Assembly (NCBI GenBank): GCA_964473205.1
Contig: CAYYOK010000005.1
Coordinates: 1 to 64,000 of the forward strand
Length of the DNA: 64,000 nt
Reading direction: 5' to 3'
DNA from: CAYMRL01 sp964473205
GTDB lineage: Bacteria; Deinococcota; Deinococci; Deinococcales; Trueperaceae
The translations under genes were made by a program, and so were the position numbers. Positions 7,641-16,693 of this stretch are shown here, piece by piece (the first letter of the stretch is position 1; each line of letters begins with the position of its first letter). The notes under the pieces are model-generated. The model did no database searches. It had not been told where the DNA came from and saw only the letters and a program-made list of their open reading frames with translations.

Positions 7641-10259
7641 TCACTCGACGGCCCCTGTCTCTCGGAGCCGACGGATCTCGTCGTCGCGGTAACCGATCTC
7701 GCGGAGCACCTCGTCGGTGCTCTCGCCCAGTGCCTGACCCAGGTACCTGACCCTGCCCGGCGTCCGCGACAGCCTGGCCGTCACCGCCGGGACGCGCAGC
7801 GGTCCGAGCACGGGGTCTTCGTGCGTCTCGAATGAGCCCCTGGCGGCCACGTGCGGGTCGCGCAGCAGCTCGGCGATGTCGTAGATCGGGCCGACCGCGG
7901 CACCGAGGCGCGCCAGCTCAGCGATCGCCTCGTCGCGCGGCCGCGTGGCCAGCCAGGCGCCGACGATCTCGTCCAGAGCCTCGGCGTGCTGTATGCGGTC
8001 GTGGTTGGTGCCGAAGCGGGGGTCGGAGAGCAGGTCCACGCGGCCGATGGCGCGAGCCAGCCTCTCGAACACGGGCTGGGCGCTGGCCGACAGCGCCACC
8101 CAGCCGCCGTCCGCCGAGCGGTAGGCGTTGCGGGGCGCGGACGTAAGGCTGCGGTTGCCGAGCCGTTGCCGGACGATGCCGAGCGCTTCGTGCTCCAGCA
8201 CATGCCCTTCGAGCAACCGGGCGAGGGGCTCGAAGAGCGAGAGGTCGATGTGCTGACCCTCGCCCGAGCCGCGCACGTCGCGCTCGAACACGGCGACCAT
8301 CGCGGCGAGGGCCCCGAAGACGCCGGCGACGCCGTCGGCCAGGGGGATGGCGGGCAGGATCGGAGGGCCGTCCGGCTCGCCGTTGGACCAGGCGAAGCCG
8401 CTCATCGCCTCGATCAGGGTGCCGAAGCCCGCGCGGTCGGCGTAGGGCCCGTCCTGGCCGTAGCCGGTCACGCTCAGGAGGATGAGCCTGCGGTTGGCCT
8501 GGCGCAGGCGCTCGAAGCCTAGCCCGAGGCGGTCGAGCACGCCGGGACGGAAGTTCTCGATGACAACGTCGGCCTTCTCGACCAGGCGCAGCAGCACCTC
8601 GCGGCCGCCCTCGCTCTTGAGGTCGAGCGCCAGGGAGCGCTTGTTGCGCCCCAACGACTTCCAGAAGACCGGCTCGCCGTCCTTCTGCAGGCCGAAAGCG
8701 CGCGCGTGGTCGCCCTCGCCGGGCCGTTCGACCTTGATCACGTCGGCTCCGTAATCCGCCAGGAAGGTGGCGGCCCACGGCGCGGCCATCATCGTGGCGA
8801 GGTCGAGGACGCGGAGGCCGGCCAGGGGGCCGTCGGCGGGCGTGGGAGCCGAGGTGCGGCTGGCCGCCGGTGCGGCGGCTGGCTCGCCGAGCAGGTACTC
8901 GTCCGGCACCTGAGCGAGGGTGCGAGCCGCCAGGTCGTCGATGCGGCTCTGGTCGAAGCCCTTGAGACTGGTGCTCAGGCGGTTCCTCAGCGGCGCCGTC
9001 CACGCCGCCGGGATGGCGCGGCTGCCCCCGATCACGCCGGTGATCGAGCCGACCGTGGCGCCGTTCGAGTCGGTGTCCCAGCCGCCCATCACCACCTTGG
9101 TGACGGAGGGTTCGAAGTCGCCGCCGCCGTGAACGAGCGCGGCGACGACCAGCGCGCAGTTGTTGATCGCGTGGACCCAGTGGTAGCGGCCAAGGCGCGC
9201 GTGGAGCTGGTCGAGCACGGCCTCCCACTCGGCCGTCGCGGCGGCCAGGTCGGCCGCCCAGCGCACGACCTCGGCCAGGCGCGAGCCGGCGGGGACGACC
9301 GAGAGCCCGCTCGCCACGATGCTGGCGGGGTCGCTCTCCACGAAGGCCGCCGCGATCATCGCCGCCACCAGCATCTCGGCGTAGACGCCGTTCTCGACGT
9401 GGCTCAGGCGCGCGTCACGCCACGCCAGCTCCGCGGCCGCCGCGGGGTCGCCCGGCCTGACCCAGCCCCACACGTCGGCGCGGATCTGCGCGCCGATCCA
9501 CTCCCGGTACGGGTTGCGGACCCTGGCCGTCTCGGGCGGCTCGACGTAGGCGAGCAGGTTCTCGACAGCCACCCGCTCGGCCGTGAACACCGTCAGGGGC
9601 GGCATCAGCTTCAGCCAGGTCGTGGCGACGTCGCCGGTGTCGAACGCGTCACCGTGGGTCTCGAGCAGGTGCAGAGCGATGAGCGAGTAGTTGACGTCGT
9701 CGTCCTCTGGCATGCCGTCGATGTTCTCGCGCAGGCTGGTCGGCCGGCTGGCGCGGTTCCACGGCCAACGCTCCGCCACCTCCGGCGGGACCCCTTCGGC
9801 GGTGAAGTAGCGCCGCAACGGCCACTCGCCGACGCTCTGCAGGATCTCGCGGATCCCTTCGCGCGGGATCTTCTCGACCGGCTTGCCAAGCAGGCAGCCG
9901 GCCAGGCGCCCGTGCCAGGCTCCCAGCAGGCGGTCGGCCAGGTCGCCGCGCGCGAAGCGCCTGGGCGTCTCGCCCCCCGCTGGCTGCGAGGGGTCGCCGC
10001 GGCTCGCGAGCGCCTCCGTAAGGCTGGCTGGCGGCTCGCGCTCGGGCTGCTGCTCGCTCAGCTCGGCCGCGGCGTCGAGCAGGGCCAAGGCCCGGGTACG
10101 CAGAGCGTCGAGGTCGCCCTCGTGCTCGCGGCGCGCCTCGGCCCAGGCGGCTGCGAGCGAGGAGGGGTCGACGCCCTCCTCGCGCAGCTGGCGGATCTCG
10201 TGCTCGACGCGCTCCTCCGGCCACAGCCAGGTGATCCTGACCTTGCTCGGTCCGCTCAT
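7641..10259 (-). CDS. ADP-ribosylglycohydrolase / CaiB-BaiF CoA-transferase fusion protein
   Basis: One uninterrupted frame of 872 residues carries two enzymes. Residues 1-100 are charged and helical. Residues 105-455 form a DraG-fold domain with metal-binding motifs EDDD (185-188) and GWDTDSNGA (393-401). A Pro/Ala-rich linker (459-476) leads to a family III CoA-transferase (477-872) with VLDLATMMAAPWA, VIKVERP and the catalytic Asp672 in GQHIDLSL. I chose ATG 10259; codons further upstream overlap the preceding gene. It is the last gene of the LacI-ABC-DraG operon, 46 bases after the previous one. DraG-fold enzymes cleave N-glycosidic bonds of ADP-ribose or ribosyl compounds; family III enzymes move CoA between acids. 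I know of no described enzyme with this pairing. Confidence 0.88.
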   Translation of the reverse strand: MSGPSKVRITWLWPEERVEHEIRQLREEGVDPSSLAAAWAEARREHEGDLDALRTRALALLDAAAELSEQQPEREPPASLTEALASRGDPSQPAGGETPRRFARGDLADRLLGAWHGRLAGCLLGKPVEKIPREGIREILQSVGEWPLRRYFTAEGVPPEVAERWPWNRASRPTSLRENIDGMPEDDDVNYSLIALHLLETHGDAFDTGDVATTWLKLMPPLTVFTAERVAVENLLAYVEPPETARVRNPYREWIGAQIRADVWGWVRPGDPAAAAELAWRDARLSHVENGVYAEMLVAAMIAAAFVESDPASIVASGLSVVPAGSRLAEVVRWAADLAAATAEWEAVLDQLHARLGRYHWVHAINNCALVVAALVHGGGDFEPSVTKVVMGGWDTDSNGATVGSITGVIGGSRAIPAAWTAPLRNRLSTSLKGFDQSRIDDLAARTLAQVPDEYLLGEPAAAPAASRTSAPTPADGPLAGLRVLDLATMMAAPWAATFLADYGADVIKVERPGEGDHARAFGLQKDGEPVFWKSLGRNKRSLALDLKSEGGREVLLRLVEKADVVIENFRPGVLDRLGLGFERLRQANRRLILLSVTGYGQDGPYADRAGFGTLIEAMSGFAWSNGEPDGPPILPAIPLADGVAGVFGALAAMVAVFERDVRGSGEGQHIDLSLFEPLARLLEGHVLEHEALGIVRQRLGNRSLTSAPRNAYRSADGGWVALSASAQPVFERLARAIGRVDLLSDPRFGTNHDRIQHAEALDEIVGAWLATRPRDEAIAELARLGAAVGPIYDIAELLRDPHVAARGSFETHEDPVLGPLRVPAVTARLSRTPGRVRYLGQALGESTDEVLREIGYRDDEIRRLRETGAVE

Positions 10260-10305
10260 GGCGCGACCGCCAGCGTCGGCTCCTTGCGAGGCGGCTCCGG
10301 CCACG

Positions 10306-11457
10306 TCAGGCCTCCGCGCCGACGCGTCCGGCCGGGAACCCCGACAGGCGCTCCTGCCAGCGCCGCCGGTCCTTCTCCAGCACCTCCAGGGCGACCGCGG
10401 CCAGGCCGTCGGCGACGGCGCTGAAGTCCCGGCGGCTGGCGCGCGACACCTCCGAGATCCAGCGCTCGGGCACTGAGGCACTGCCGTTCAGCGCGCCGGC
10501 GATGGCGCCGGCCATCTGGGCGATCGAGTCGGAGTCGCGGCCGTAGTTGACCCCACCGAGGACGGCATCGACGTATGAGCCGCCGCTGGCCACCAGCAGC
10601 CCCAGCGCCACGGGCAGCTCCTCGATGCTGGCGCGCCGGCTCGGCTTGCGGGCGTCCACGTCCGGCTCGCGGTAGTCGTCGCCGACGGAGTCGTAGGGCG
10701 CGACCGCCGCGCGCAGCACGGTGACCGCGTCCTTCCAGTCCTTCGCGCCGCGCGCGGCGGCGGTCACCGCGCGTATCGCATCGCGGGTGCCGTCGCGCGC
10801 GAGCTCGAGGCAGGCCGCGACGACGTCCTCGACGGTGGCGCCGGGGCGGAGCGCCGCGGCGACCGCTGCGGCCATCACGCCCGCCGCCTCGCGGCCGTAG
10901 CTCGACTGATGTGCCCCGGCGATGTCGATAGCCTCGCGGTACGCGCCCGCCGGGTCGCCGGCGTTGACGATGCCGACGGGAGACATGTACATCGCCGCGC
11001 CGCAGTTCACGACGTTGCCGACGCCGGCCTCGCGTGGGTCGACCTGGCCGCTGCGCAGCCTCAGCACCAGGTACTTCTCGGCCAGGAACAGGCGGTTGAC
11101 CAGCACCGTCTCGGTCTCCAGCTCCGGGATGTAGATGACCTTGTCGGCGAGCTCCGGCACCAGGTGCTCGGCGATGTCGAAGGCGGTCAGGTGGTCGCGG
11201 ACGGCCTGGTAGACGTTGGCGAGAGCCAGCGTCATCAGGGTGTCGTCGGTCACGTGACCGTGGCCCTTGTGATACGGCGAGATGGGTCGCTCGTGCCGCC
11301 AGTCGCGGCGGTAAGGGCCGACGATGTCGGTCACCCAGCCGCCGAACCGCTCCCGGATGGCCTCCGGCGCGTAGCCCTCGGTCGACCCGCCGAGCGAGTC
11401 GCCCACCGCCAGCCCTTGGATGCAGCCTCGAACCTTGTCGATCAGCAGGTCGCGCAT
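10306..11457 (-). CDS. ADP-ribosylglycohydrolase family protein (intact active site)
   Basis: A DraG-fold hydrolase of 383 residues. The family removes ADP-ribose from proteins or cleaves related ribosides using two divalent metals. The N-terminal RGCIQGLAVGDSLGG, the TDDT motif (70-73) and GRDSDS (307-311) supply the expected acidic metal ligands. It is longer than a minimal DraG (about 290 residues) because of an insertion between TDDT and the central helices. It starts three bases after the degenerate paralogue ends. Its place in a sugar-importer operon argues for a small-molecule glycoside substrate rather than a modified protein. Confidence 0.88.
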   Translation of the reverse strand: MRDLLIDKVRGCIQGLAVGDSLGGSTEGYAPEAIRERFGGWVTDIVGPYRRDWRHERPISPYHKGHGHVTDDTLMTLALANVYQAVRDHLTAFDIAEHLVPELADKVIYIPELETETVLVNRLFLAEKYLVLRLRSGQVDPREAGVGNVVNCGAAMYMSPVGIVNAGDPAGAYREAIDIAGAHQSSYGREAAGVMAAAVAAALRPGATVEDVVAACLELARDGTRDAIRAVTAAARGAKDWKDAVTVLRAAVAPYDSVGDDYREPDVDARKPSRRASIEELPVALGLLVASGGSYVDAVLGGVNYGRDSDSIAQMAGAIAGALNGSASVPERWISEVSRASRRDFSAVADGLAAVALEVLEKDRRRWQERLSGFPAGRVGAEA

Positions 11458-11460
11458 AGC

Positions 11461-12504
11461 TCAGCCCTTCGAAGCGCCGGGATCGGCGGTGTAGTCATCC
11501 AAGGAGACACCGCGGAGGGCCGGCAGGGCAATGCCGAGCAGGCGCCCCAGCCGGCCGCGGAGCCTGTCCGGCGACAGCGGCAGGCTCGAGCCGGCGGCGC
11601 ACAGGGCGCCGACCAACGGTGCCAGAGCCGGGGCGTGGCGCGGTACGGCCAGCGCGCTCAGCAGGGAGTCGCGGTAGTCGCCGTCGCAGCTCAGGAAGAT
11701 GGCGAGAGCCATGGGGAGCACGTCTGGCGCGGCGTCCCCGTAAGAGTAGGCGGCGTTGGAGAGCTCTCGGTCCAGGACCAGCGCGAGGTCGAGAGGCCCC
11801 TCGGCCGCGGCGGCGAGCTCGAGCGCGCGGCTGGCTCGCTGCGAGATCCAGGAGCCTTGCGGCAGCCGTGCGCAGGCGGCCTCGACGACGGCAGCCGGAC
11901 GCGCGCCGCCGGCGGCTGCAGCCAGGGCCACGGCCACCGACTCCGCAGCCCAGACGCCGTCCTCCGAGTTGGTGATGGTGGCGTCGAGGCGGACGGCCGC
12001 CAGGAGCTCCTGGGGCCGGTCGTGCATGACGGCGGCCATGGCGAGCGCCCTGACGCAGGCTGCGTCGTCGAAGTAGTGGGGTTGGTCGTGGCCGCTGATG
12101 GGCGGCTCGCGGCCCGCGAGCAGGTGATCGAGCGCCGCGCGCTGCGATACGGACAGCCGCGGCGGCTCCGAGGGCTCATCGGAGAGTTCGTCAGATAGGG
12201 CGCGCCAGGCGCGCAACGCGCGGGCCAGGTCGTAGCTGCCGCCGAGCTCGTGCAGGAGCCTGAGCTGGAAGACCAGCCACTCGGTCCTGGGCCCTGGGCC
12301 GGCGCGCAGGACGGCGGTCGGCTGGTTGAGCGCGAACGGAACGGGGATCTCGCTCGAGCCCGCGCGGTCGTGCGCGTCCTCGACCTCGCGGCGCTTGCGG
12401 CGGGTCCAGTAAGGCAGCAACAGGGCGCGCTGGAACATCGCGCCCCAGGTGGCGGCCTCGGCGGCTGCGGCGCCGTGGAGCATGCGGGCGACGACCTCGC
12501 TCAC
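11461..12504 (-). CDS. Degenerate ADP-ribosylglycohydrolase-like protein (probable pseudoenzyme)
   Basis: A protein of 347 residues starting at GTG 12504 and overlapping the upstream stop by four bases. It aligns by eye with its neighbours throughout the DraG fold, but both metal sites are gone. Where the gene upstream has SDDTEYALF, this one has GPRTEWLVF (71-79), and the GRDADT position reads PRHAPA (288-293). The frame is intact and codon use looks like the neighbours, so it is not a decaying gene. It may be a partner subunit of the active paralogues or bind ligand without hydrolysis. The homology assignment rests on this motif alignment. Confidence 0.7.
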   Translation of the reverse strand: MSEVVARMLHGAAAAEAATWGAMFQRALLLPYWTRRKRREVEDAHDRAGSSEIPVPFALNQPTAVLRAGPGPRTEWLVFQLRLLHELGGSYDLARALRAWRALSDELSDEPSEPPRLSVSQRAALDHLLAGREPPISGHDQPHYFDDAACVRALAMAAVMHDRPQELLAAVRLDATITNSEDGVWAAESVAVALAAAAGGARPAAVVEAACARLPQGSWISQRASRALELAAAAEGPLDLALVLDRELSNAAYSYGDAAPDVLPMALAIFLSCDGDYRDSLLSALAVPRHAPALAPLVGALCAAGSSLPLSPDRLRGRLGRLLGIALPALRGVSLDDYTADPGASKG

Positions 12505-13526
12505 GAGGCCGCTCCTGCTGGCGCCCGTCCCTGCAGGGCGGCGAGGCTGTCGGCGGTGGCCACCAGGTCCATGCCCGCCACGCTCGCCAGGCAACGTCCC
12601 TGAGCGGGGCGCAGGACGCCGAGCCACTCGCGCGGTATCGCCGCCATCCCCAGCAGCGCGCCGAGGACCGCTCCGGCGATGGCGGCGATGGTGTCGGCGT
12701 CGCGGCCGAGGTTGACGGCGGCGAGGAGGGTGGAGCGCAGGTCGCCGCGGCCGGCCCTGAGCAGCCCCCACGCCAGGCCGACGGCCTCGGGCGCGAGGTC
12801 CATCCACGGGTAGTCCCGGACGGCCAGGGCGGCGTGCAGCGGCTCGATGGCTTCCCAGGCGTCGGGGCTCGCGCCGCCTATGGCGAGGCCGGTGCCCAGC
12901 GCTCGCGCTGTCCAACTGTCGGCTGGGACGTGCTCCAGCGCCACCTCGAGCGCCTCGTCCAACGCTCGCGCACCGGATGCGGTCAGGGCCGCCGCCAGGC
13001 TGGCCGCCACCGCGGCGCCGGCGTGGAGCCCTTCGCCGGCGTGGCTGACGCTGCCGTCGAGCCGCGCCAGCGCCGCCGCCCCGCTGGGATCGCCGGCGTG
13101 CACGATGGCGTGGGGAGGCACGCGCATGGCGAGGCCGTCGCTCCAGGCGTGATAGTGCCTGCCGGAGGCGGGAGGGTGGAGGCCCGCGCGGAGGTTGTCG
13201 ATGGCGGCCATCTCGCTGAACCCCGCCCCCTTGAAGGGGCCGGTCTGCGGGACTATGTGCTTGCGCCAGGCGGCTTCGAAGTCGGTGGCGGTCGGTTGCC
13301 CGCCCTGCTCGATGATCACGCGCGCGCTGAACAGCGCGTACTCGGTGTCGTCGGAGACGGCCGCGGCCGGATCGAGCAGGTCCTCGATCCGGCCGTAGCG
13401 CTCGCGCACCGCCTGAGGTGTCAGACCCTCGGTGGGTTGACCTAGCGCATCGCCGACAGCCAGCCCTACCAGACAGCCGCGCGCGCGGTCCGTGGCGGAG
13501 CCGGGGGCTGGGTCGGCGTCGGTCAC
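12501..13526 (-). CDS. ADP-ribosylglycohydrolase family protein (intact active site)
   Basis: A DraG-fold hydrolase of 341 residues with RARGCLVGLAVGDALGQPTEG at the N-terminus, the SDDTE metal motif (58-62) and GRDADTIAAIAGAVLGA (275-291) near the end. All expected acidic ligands are present. The GTG start at 13526 lies one base past the stop of the binding-protein gene, and its own stop overlaps the next start (GTGA), so it is firmly inside the operon. It is more like a compact DraG than the protein at 10306 and is probably a separate substrate specificity in the same pathway. Confidence 0.9.
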   Translation of the reverse strand: MTDADPAPGSATDRARGCLVGLAVGDALGQPTEGLTPQAVRERYGRIEDLLDPAAAVSDDTEYALFSARVIIEQGGQPTATDFEAAWRKHIVPQTGPFKGAGFSEMAAIDNLRAGLHPPASGRHYHAWSDGLAMRVPPHAIVHAGDPSGAAALARLDGSVSHAGEGLHAGAAVAASLAAALTASGARALDEALEVALEHVPADSWTARALGTGLAIGGASPDAWEAIEPLHAALAVRDYPWMDLAPEAVGLAWGLLRAGRGDLRSTLLAAVNLGRDADTIAAIAGAVLGALLGMAAIPREWLGVLRPAQGRCLASVAGMDLVATADSLAALQGRAPAGAAS

Positions 13527-13527
13527 C

Positions 13528-14817
13528 TCAGCGGTTGATGATGAGGGTGCCTTCGACCTCGATCATGGCCGCGGCATCCTCGACGCTGAGGCGGCCGGAG
13601 AACAGCTCCTGCATGATCGGCGTGCCGACGCGGCTGCGGAACTCCGCCATGCGCGGGACCAGCTGGAACGGCGCCAGGCGCAGGTGGCGCGCGGACTCGG
13701 TCGCGACGTCCCAGCCGGCCTCAGCGGTCTGGAACTCGGGCAGGTCGAAGCTCGAGGCGCGCGTCGGGAACAGCCAGTCGCCCTGAGCCAGCTCGGCCAT
13801 GTTCTGCGAGTTCAGCAGGAACTCGAGGAACGCGGCGGCTGCCTCCTTGTTCTGCGAGGCGGCGGGGATGCTGATCGTCTGGGTGGCCGAGCCCTGGTCC
13901 TGGTTCTGCGCCACCAGCGGCGGCAGCACGCCCCAGTTGAAGCCGGCGGGGGCGTTCTCGACGATCTGCTGGCGCGCCCACACACCGATGCCTGGCAGCA
14001 TGGCGTAGCGGCCCTCGAAGAAGCCGGGGAACAGCTCGGGGCCGGAGAGGCCGGCGCTGTCGGGGAAAGCGGTGCCGTCGACGAACATCATGTCGGTGAT
14101 GATCCTGAGCAGCGCCTGCTCGGCCTCGCCGACGCGCACGACCCACTCGCCGTCGGCGGTCTGATAGAAGTAGTCGCCGCCGAAGCCGAGCGAGAGGTTG
14201 AGGATGCGGTTGACCGGCGAGCGCAGGCCGAACGCGGCGCCGTAGACGTCGGTCTGCCCGTCGCCGTTGGTGTCGAGCGTCAGCGCGGCGGCCGCTTCCT
14301 GCATCTCCTCCCAGGTCCACGGGTCGGCGATGGTCGGGGGCGTGATGCCAGCCGCGGCGAACATGTCGGCGTTGTACAGCGTGATCAGGCTCTCCCACAG
14401 GAAGGGGACGCCCCAGACGTTGCCACCTGAGTCGGTGACCGACTCCCAGGCGCCGGGGACGACGTCGGAGAGCAGGTCGTCCGAGAGCAGGCCGGAGCCG
14501 GAGAGCTCGGTGAGGTAGCCGCGCGCGCCGAAGTCGTGCAGCGGACCGGACTCGTAGTGGAAGAGGTCCGGCACCGAGCGCGTCTCGAACGAGGTCACCA
14601 AGTAGTCGTGGATCGAGCCCCAGTCGACCTGTTGGTACTCGACCTGGATGCCGGGGTTGTTAGCGTTCCACTCGTCGACGATGGCGCGGACCGAGGCTAT
14701 CGCCTGCTCCTGCCATGCGAGGCTGACGAAGCGGAGTTGTACCTGGGCGGCGGCGCTGCCGACCAGCAGCAGGACGGCCGTGGCCAGGGCTAGTAGTGCT
14801 TGGCGGTTGATGCGCAT
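13528..14817 (-). CDS. Sugar ABC transporter substrate-binding protein
   Basis: A family 1 solute-binding protein of 429 residues with a signal peptide ending GSAAAQ (cleavage after about residue 24). The mature part opens with VQLRFVSLAWQEQAI and has WNANNPGIQVEY, PDLFHYESG, NADMFAAAGITPPT and DPWTWEEM segments typical of the fold. AAAGGTG upstream serves as ribosome binding site. It is encoded between the permeases and four DraG-fold proteins, so the ligand is probably the glycoside or nucleoside those enzymes process (inference). Confidence 0.92.
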   Translation of the reverse strand: MRINRQALLALATAVLLLVGSAAAQVQLRFVSLAWQEQAIASVRAIVDEWNANNPGIQVEYQQVDWGSIHDYLVTSFETRSVPDLFHYESGPLHDFGARGYLTELSGSGLLSDDLLSDVVPGAWESVTDSGGNVWGVPFLWESLITLYNADMFAAAGITPPTIADPWTWEEMQEAAAALTLDTNGDGQTDVYGAAFGLRSPVNRILNLSLGFGGDYFYQTADGEWVVRVGEAEQALLRIITDMMFVDGTAFPDSAGLSGPELFPGFFEGRYAMLPGIGVWARQQIVENAPAGFNWGVLPPLVAQNQDQGSATQTISIPAASQNKEAAAAFLEFLLNSQNMAELAQGDWLFPTRASSFDLPEFQTAEAGWDVATESARHLRLAPFQLVPRMAEFRSRVGTPIMQELFSGRLSVEDAAAMIEVEGTLIINR

Positions 14818-14889
14818 GTGTTCACCTTTCCTGGAGCAGTGGTCGCTGCGAGGGGTTCGTCGTGGAGGCGTAGCCGGCGAGAGGTCACT

Positions 14890-15726
14890 TCACTGCTTCA
14901 CCCCCCCTGTGAACAGCCCCGAGACCAGTCCCCTTTGCATGAACGCGAAGAGGACCAGGGTGGGGAGGGTGGCGAGGACGCTGCCGGCGGCCAACGGGCC
15001 CCAGCGCGCCAGCCCTTCCACGCCGCGGAACCTGGCGAGGTTCACCTGGATCGTCAGCAGGTCGGGCGACTTGACCATCACCAGGGCGAAGAAGAACTCG
15101 TTCCAGGCGTTGATGAACCCGTAGAGGCCGGTGGCGACCAGCCCGGGGAGGATCAGCGGGGTCAGGACCCTCGCCATGATCTGGAGGTGGCTGGCGCCGT
15201 CGATGGCCGCCGCGTGCTCGATCTCGACGGGCACGTTGCGCACGTAGCCGCGCAGCATCCACAACACGAAAGGCAGGCTCCAGACGGTGTAGACGAGGAT
15301 CAGGCCGGTGTGAGTGTTGCCGAGGCCGATGCGGGAGACGATCAAAAACAGCGGCACGATGATCAGGATCACGGGGAAGGTCTGCGAGACGAGGATCCAG
15401 CCCACCACGGCCCGGTTGATGCCGCCGGAGCGGCGGGCGAGCACGTAGGCGGCCGGCGTGGCGATGGCCAAGGTCAGCAGGGACGAAGCGATGGCGATCT
15501 TGAAGGTGTTGAACGCGCTCTGGAGGACCCGCTCGTCGAAGAGGGCGCTGCGGTAGTTCTGCAGCGTCCAGGTCTCGGGCAGGAAGCTGAAGCCGCGCAG
15601 CATGATCTCGGCCGACGGCTTGAACGAGGTGAGGATCAGCCACAGCAGCGGGAAGGCGAGGAACGCGACGAAGAGCCACAGCGCGATCGACATCAGGAAG
15701 CGGGCGAGGGGCGGCGTGCGTGTCAT
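14890..15726 (-). CDS. Carbohydrate ABC transporter permease (MalG type)
   Basis: An inner-membrane subunit of 278 residues with about six spans and the LTSFKPSAEI segment after span one. The EAA loop reads EHAAAIDGASHLQIM followed by LTPLILPG. It belongs to the LacI-regulated operon between the second permease (61 bases upstream) and the binding protein (72 bases downstream). The gap before the binding protein holds an AAAGGTG ribosome binding site and no clear hairpin. Confidence 0.92.
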   Translation of the reverse strand: MTRTPPLARFLMSIALWLFVAFLAFPLLWLILTSFKPSAEIMLRGFSFLPETWTLQNYRSALFDERVLQSAFNTFKIAIASSLLTLAIATPAAYVLARRSGGINRAVVGWILVSQTFPVILIIVPLFLIVSRIGLGNTHTGLILVYTVWSLPFVLWMLRGYVRNVPVEIEHAAAIDGASHLQIMARVLTPLILPGLVATGLYGFINAWNEFFFALVMVKSPDLLTIQVNLARFRGVEGLARWGPLAAGSVLATLPTLVLFAFMQRGLVSGLFTGGVKQ

Positions 15727-15787
15727 CGGAGACCCCCGCTAAGCGCTGCCGCGCGAGCCGAGCCAGCGTGAGTGGCGACGCGGCGCC

Positions 15788-16693
15788 TCACTCCTTGCCT
15801 CCCCCGCGCATCTGGGTGCGCATGTAGGCGACCAGCGCCAGGCCGATCACCAGCGTCATCACGGTGCCGAGCGCCGAGGCGTAGGCGAGGTTGCCGAACT
15901 GGAACGCCTCCTCGTAGGCGAAGAGCATCGGCAGGCGTGTCCTGCCCGCCGGACCGCCCTCGGTGAGGACGAACACCAGCCCGAAGGAGTTGAAGTTCCA
16001 CATCGTCTGCAGGGCGGTGATCGAGAGGATCACCGGGCTCATCAGCGGCAGCGTGACGTGGCGGAACTGCGCCCAAGCACCCGCGCCGTCGATGGCGGCG
16101 GCCTCGCGCACGTCGCCGGGTATCGACTGGAGGCCCGCGAGTAGGACCACCGTCGTGGTCGGCAGGGAGGCCCAGATGCCGACGACTATTACCGCCGGCA
16201 GCGCCCACGTGAAGCTGGTGAGCCACTGGATCGGTCGGTCGATCAAGCCCATGCTCAGGAGTGCCGCGTTCAGAGCGCCGGCGTCGGGGTGGTAGATGAG
16301 TCGCCACATCAGGCCCTTGATCACCGGTGGGATGGCCCACGGAGCGAGGACCAGCACGCGCGCCAGCGTCTGACCGGGGAGCTTGGCGTTGAGCAGCATC
16401 GCCAGCATCAGGCCGAGGACGACCTCGCCCGCCGTCACCGCCACCGTCCAGATGCCGCCGACCTGGAACGAGCGCAGGAACTGCCGGTCCTGCAGCATGT
16501 AGCGGAAGTTGTCGAAGCCGATGAAGCGCGTCTGCCGCGACCCGAGCTCGTAGTCGGTGAAGCCCATGCCGATGCCTTGCAGAAGCGGCGCCACGGAGAA
16601 GAGCAGCACGGGCACGAGGGCCGGTATCAGCAGCCACAGCGGGATGCCCATCGCCGAGCCGCGCGGCCTGCGGGCGAGAGCTTGGCTACGCAT
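15788..16693 (-). CDS. Carbohydrate ABC transporter permease (MalF type)
   Basis: An inner-membrane subunit of 301 residues. The EAA loop is REAAAIDGAGAWAQF followed by LPLM. Its ATG overlaps the end of the LacI gene by eight bases, so regulator and transporter are one transcript. It pairs with the MalG-type subunit at 14890. No ATPase follows. Confidence 0.92.
   Translation of the reverse strand: MRSQALARRPRGSAMGIPLWLLIPALVPVLLFSVAPLLQGIGMGFTDYELGSRQTRFIGFDNFRYMLQDRQFLRSFQVGGIWTVAVTAGEVVLGLMLAMLLNAKLPGQTLARVLVLAPWAIPPVIKGLMWRLIYHPDAGALNAALLSMGLIDRPIQWLTSFTWALPAVIVVGIWASLPTTTVVLLAGLQSIPGDVREAAAIDGAGAWAQFRHVTLPLMSPVILSITALQTMWNFNSFGLVFVLTEGGPAGRTRLPMLFAYEEAFQFGNLAYASALGTVMTLVIGLALVAYMRTQMRGGGKE

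Noticed and set aside
10260..10481. Upstream extension of the DraG/CoA-transferase fusion to an ATG at 10481
   Set aside because: It would overlap the preceding DraG gene by 176 bases and adds only low-complexity sequence. ATG 10259 fits the gene spacing.
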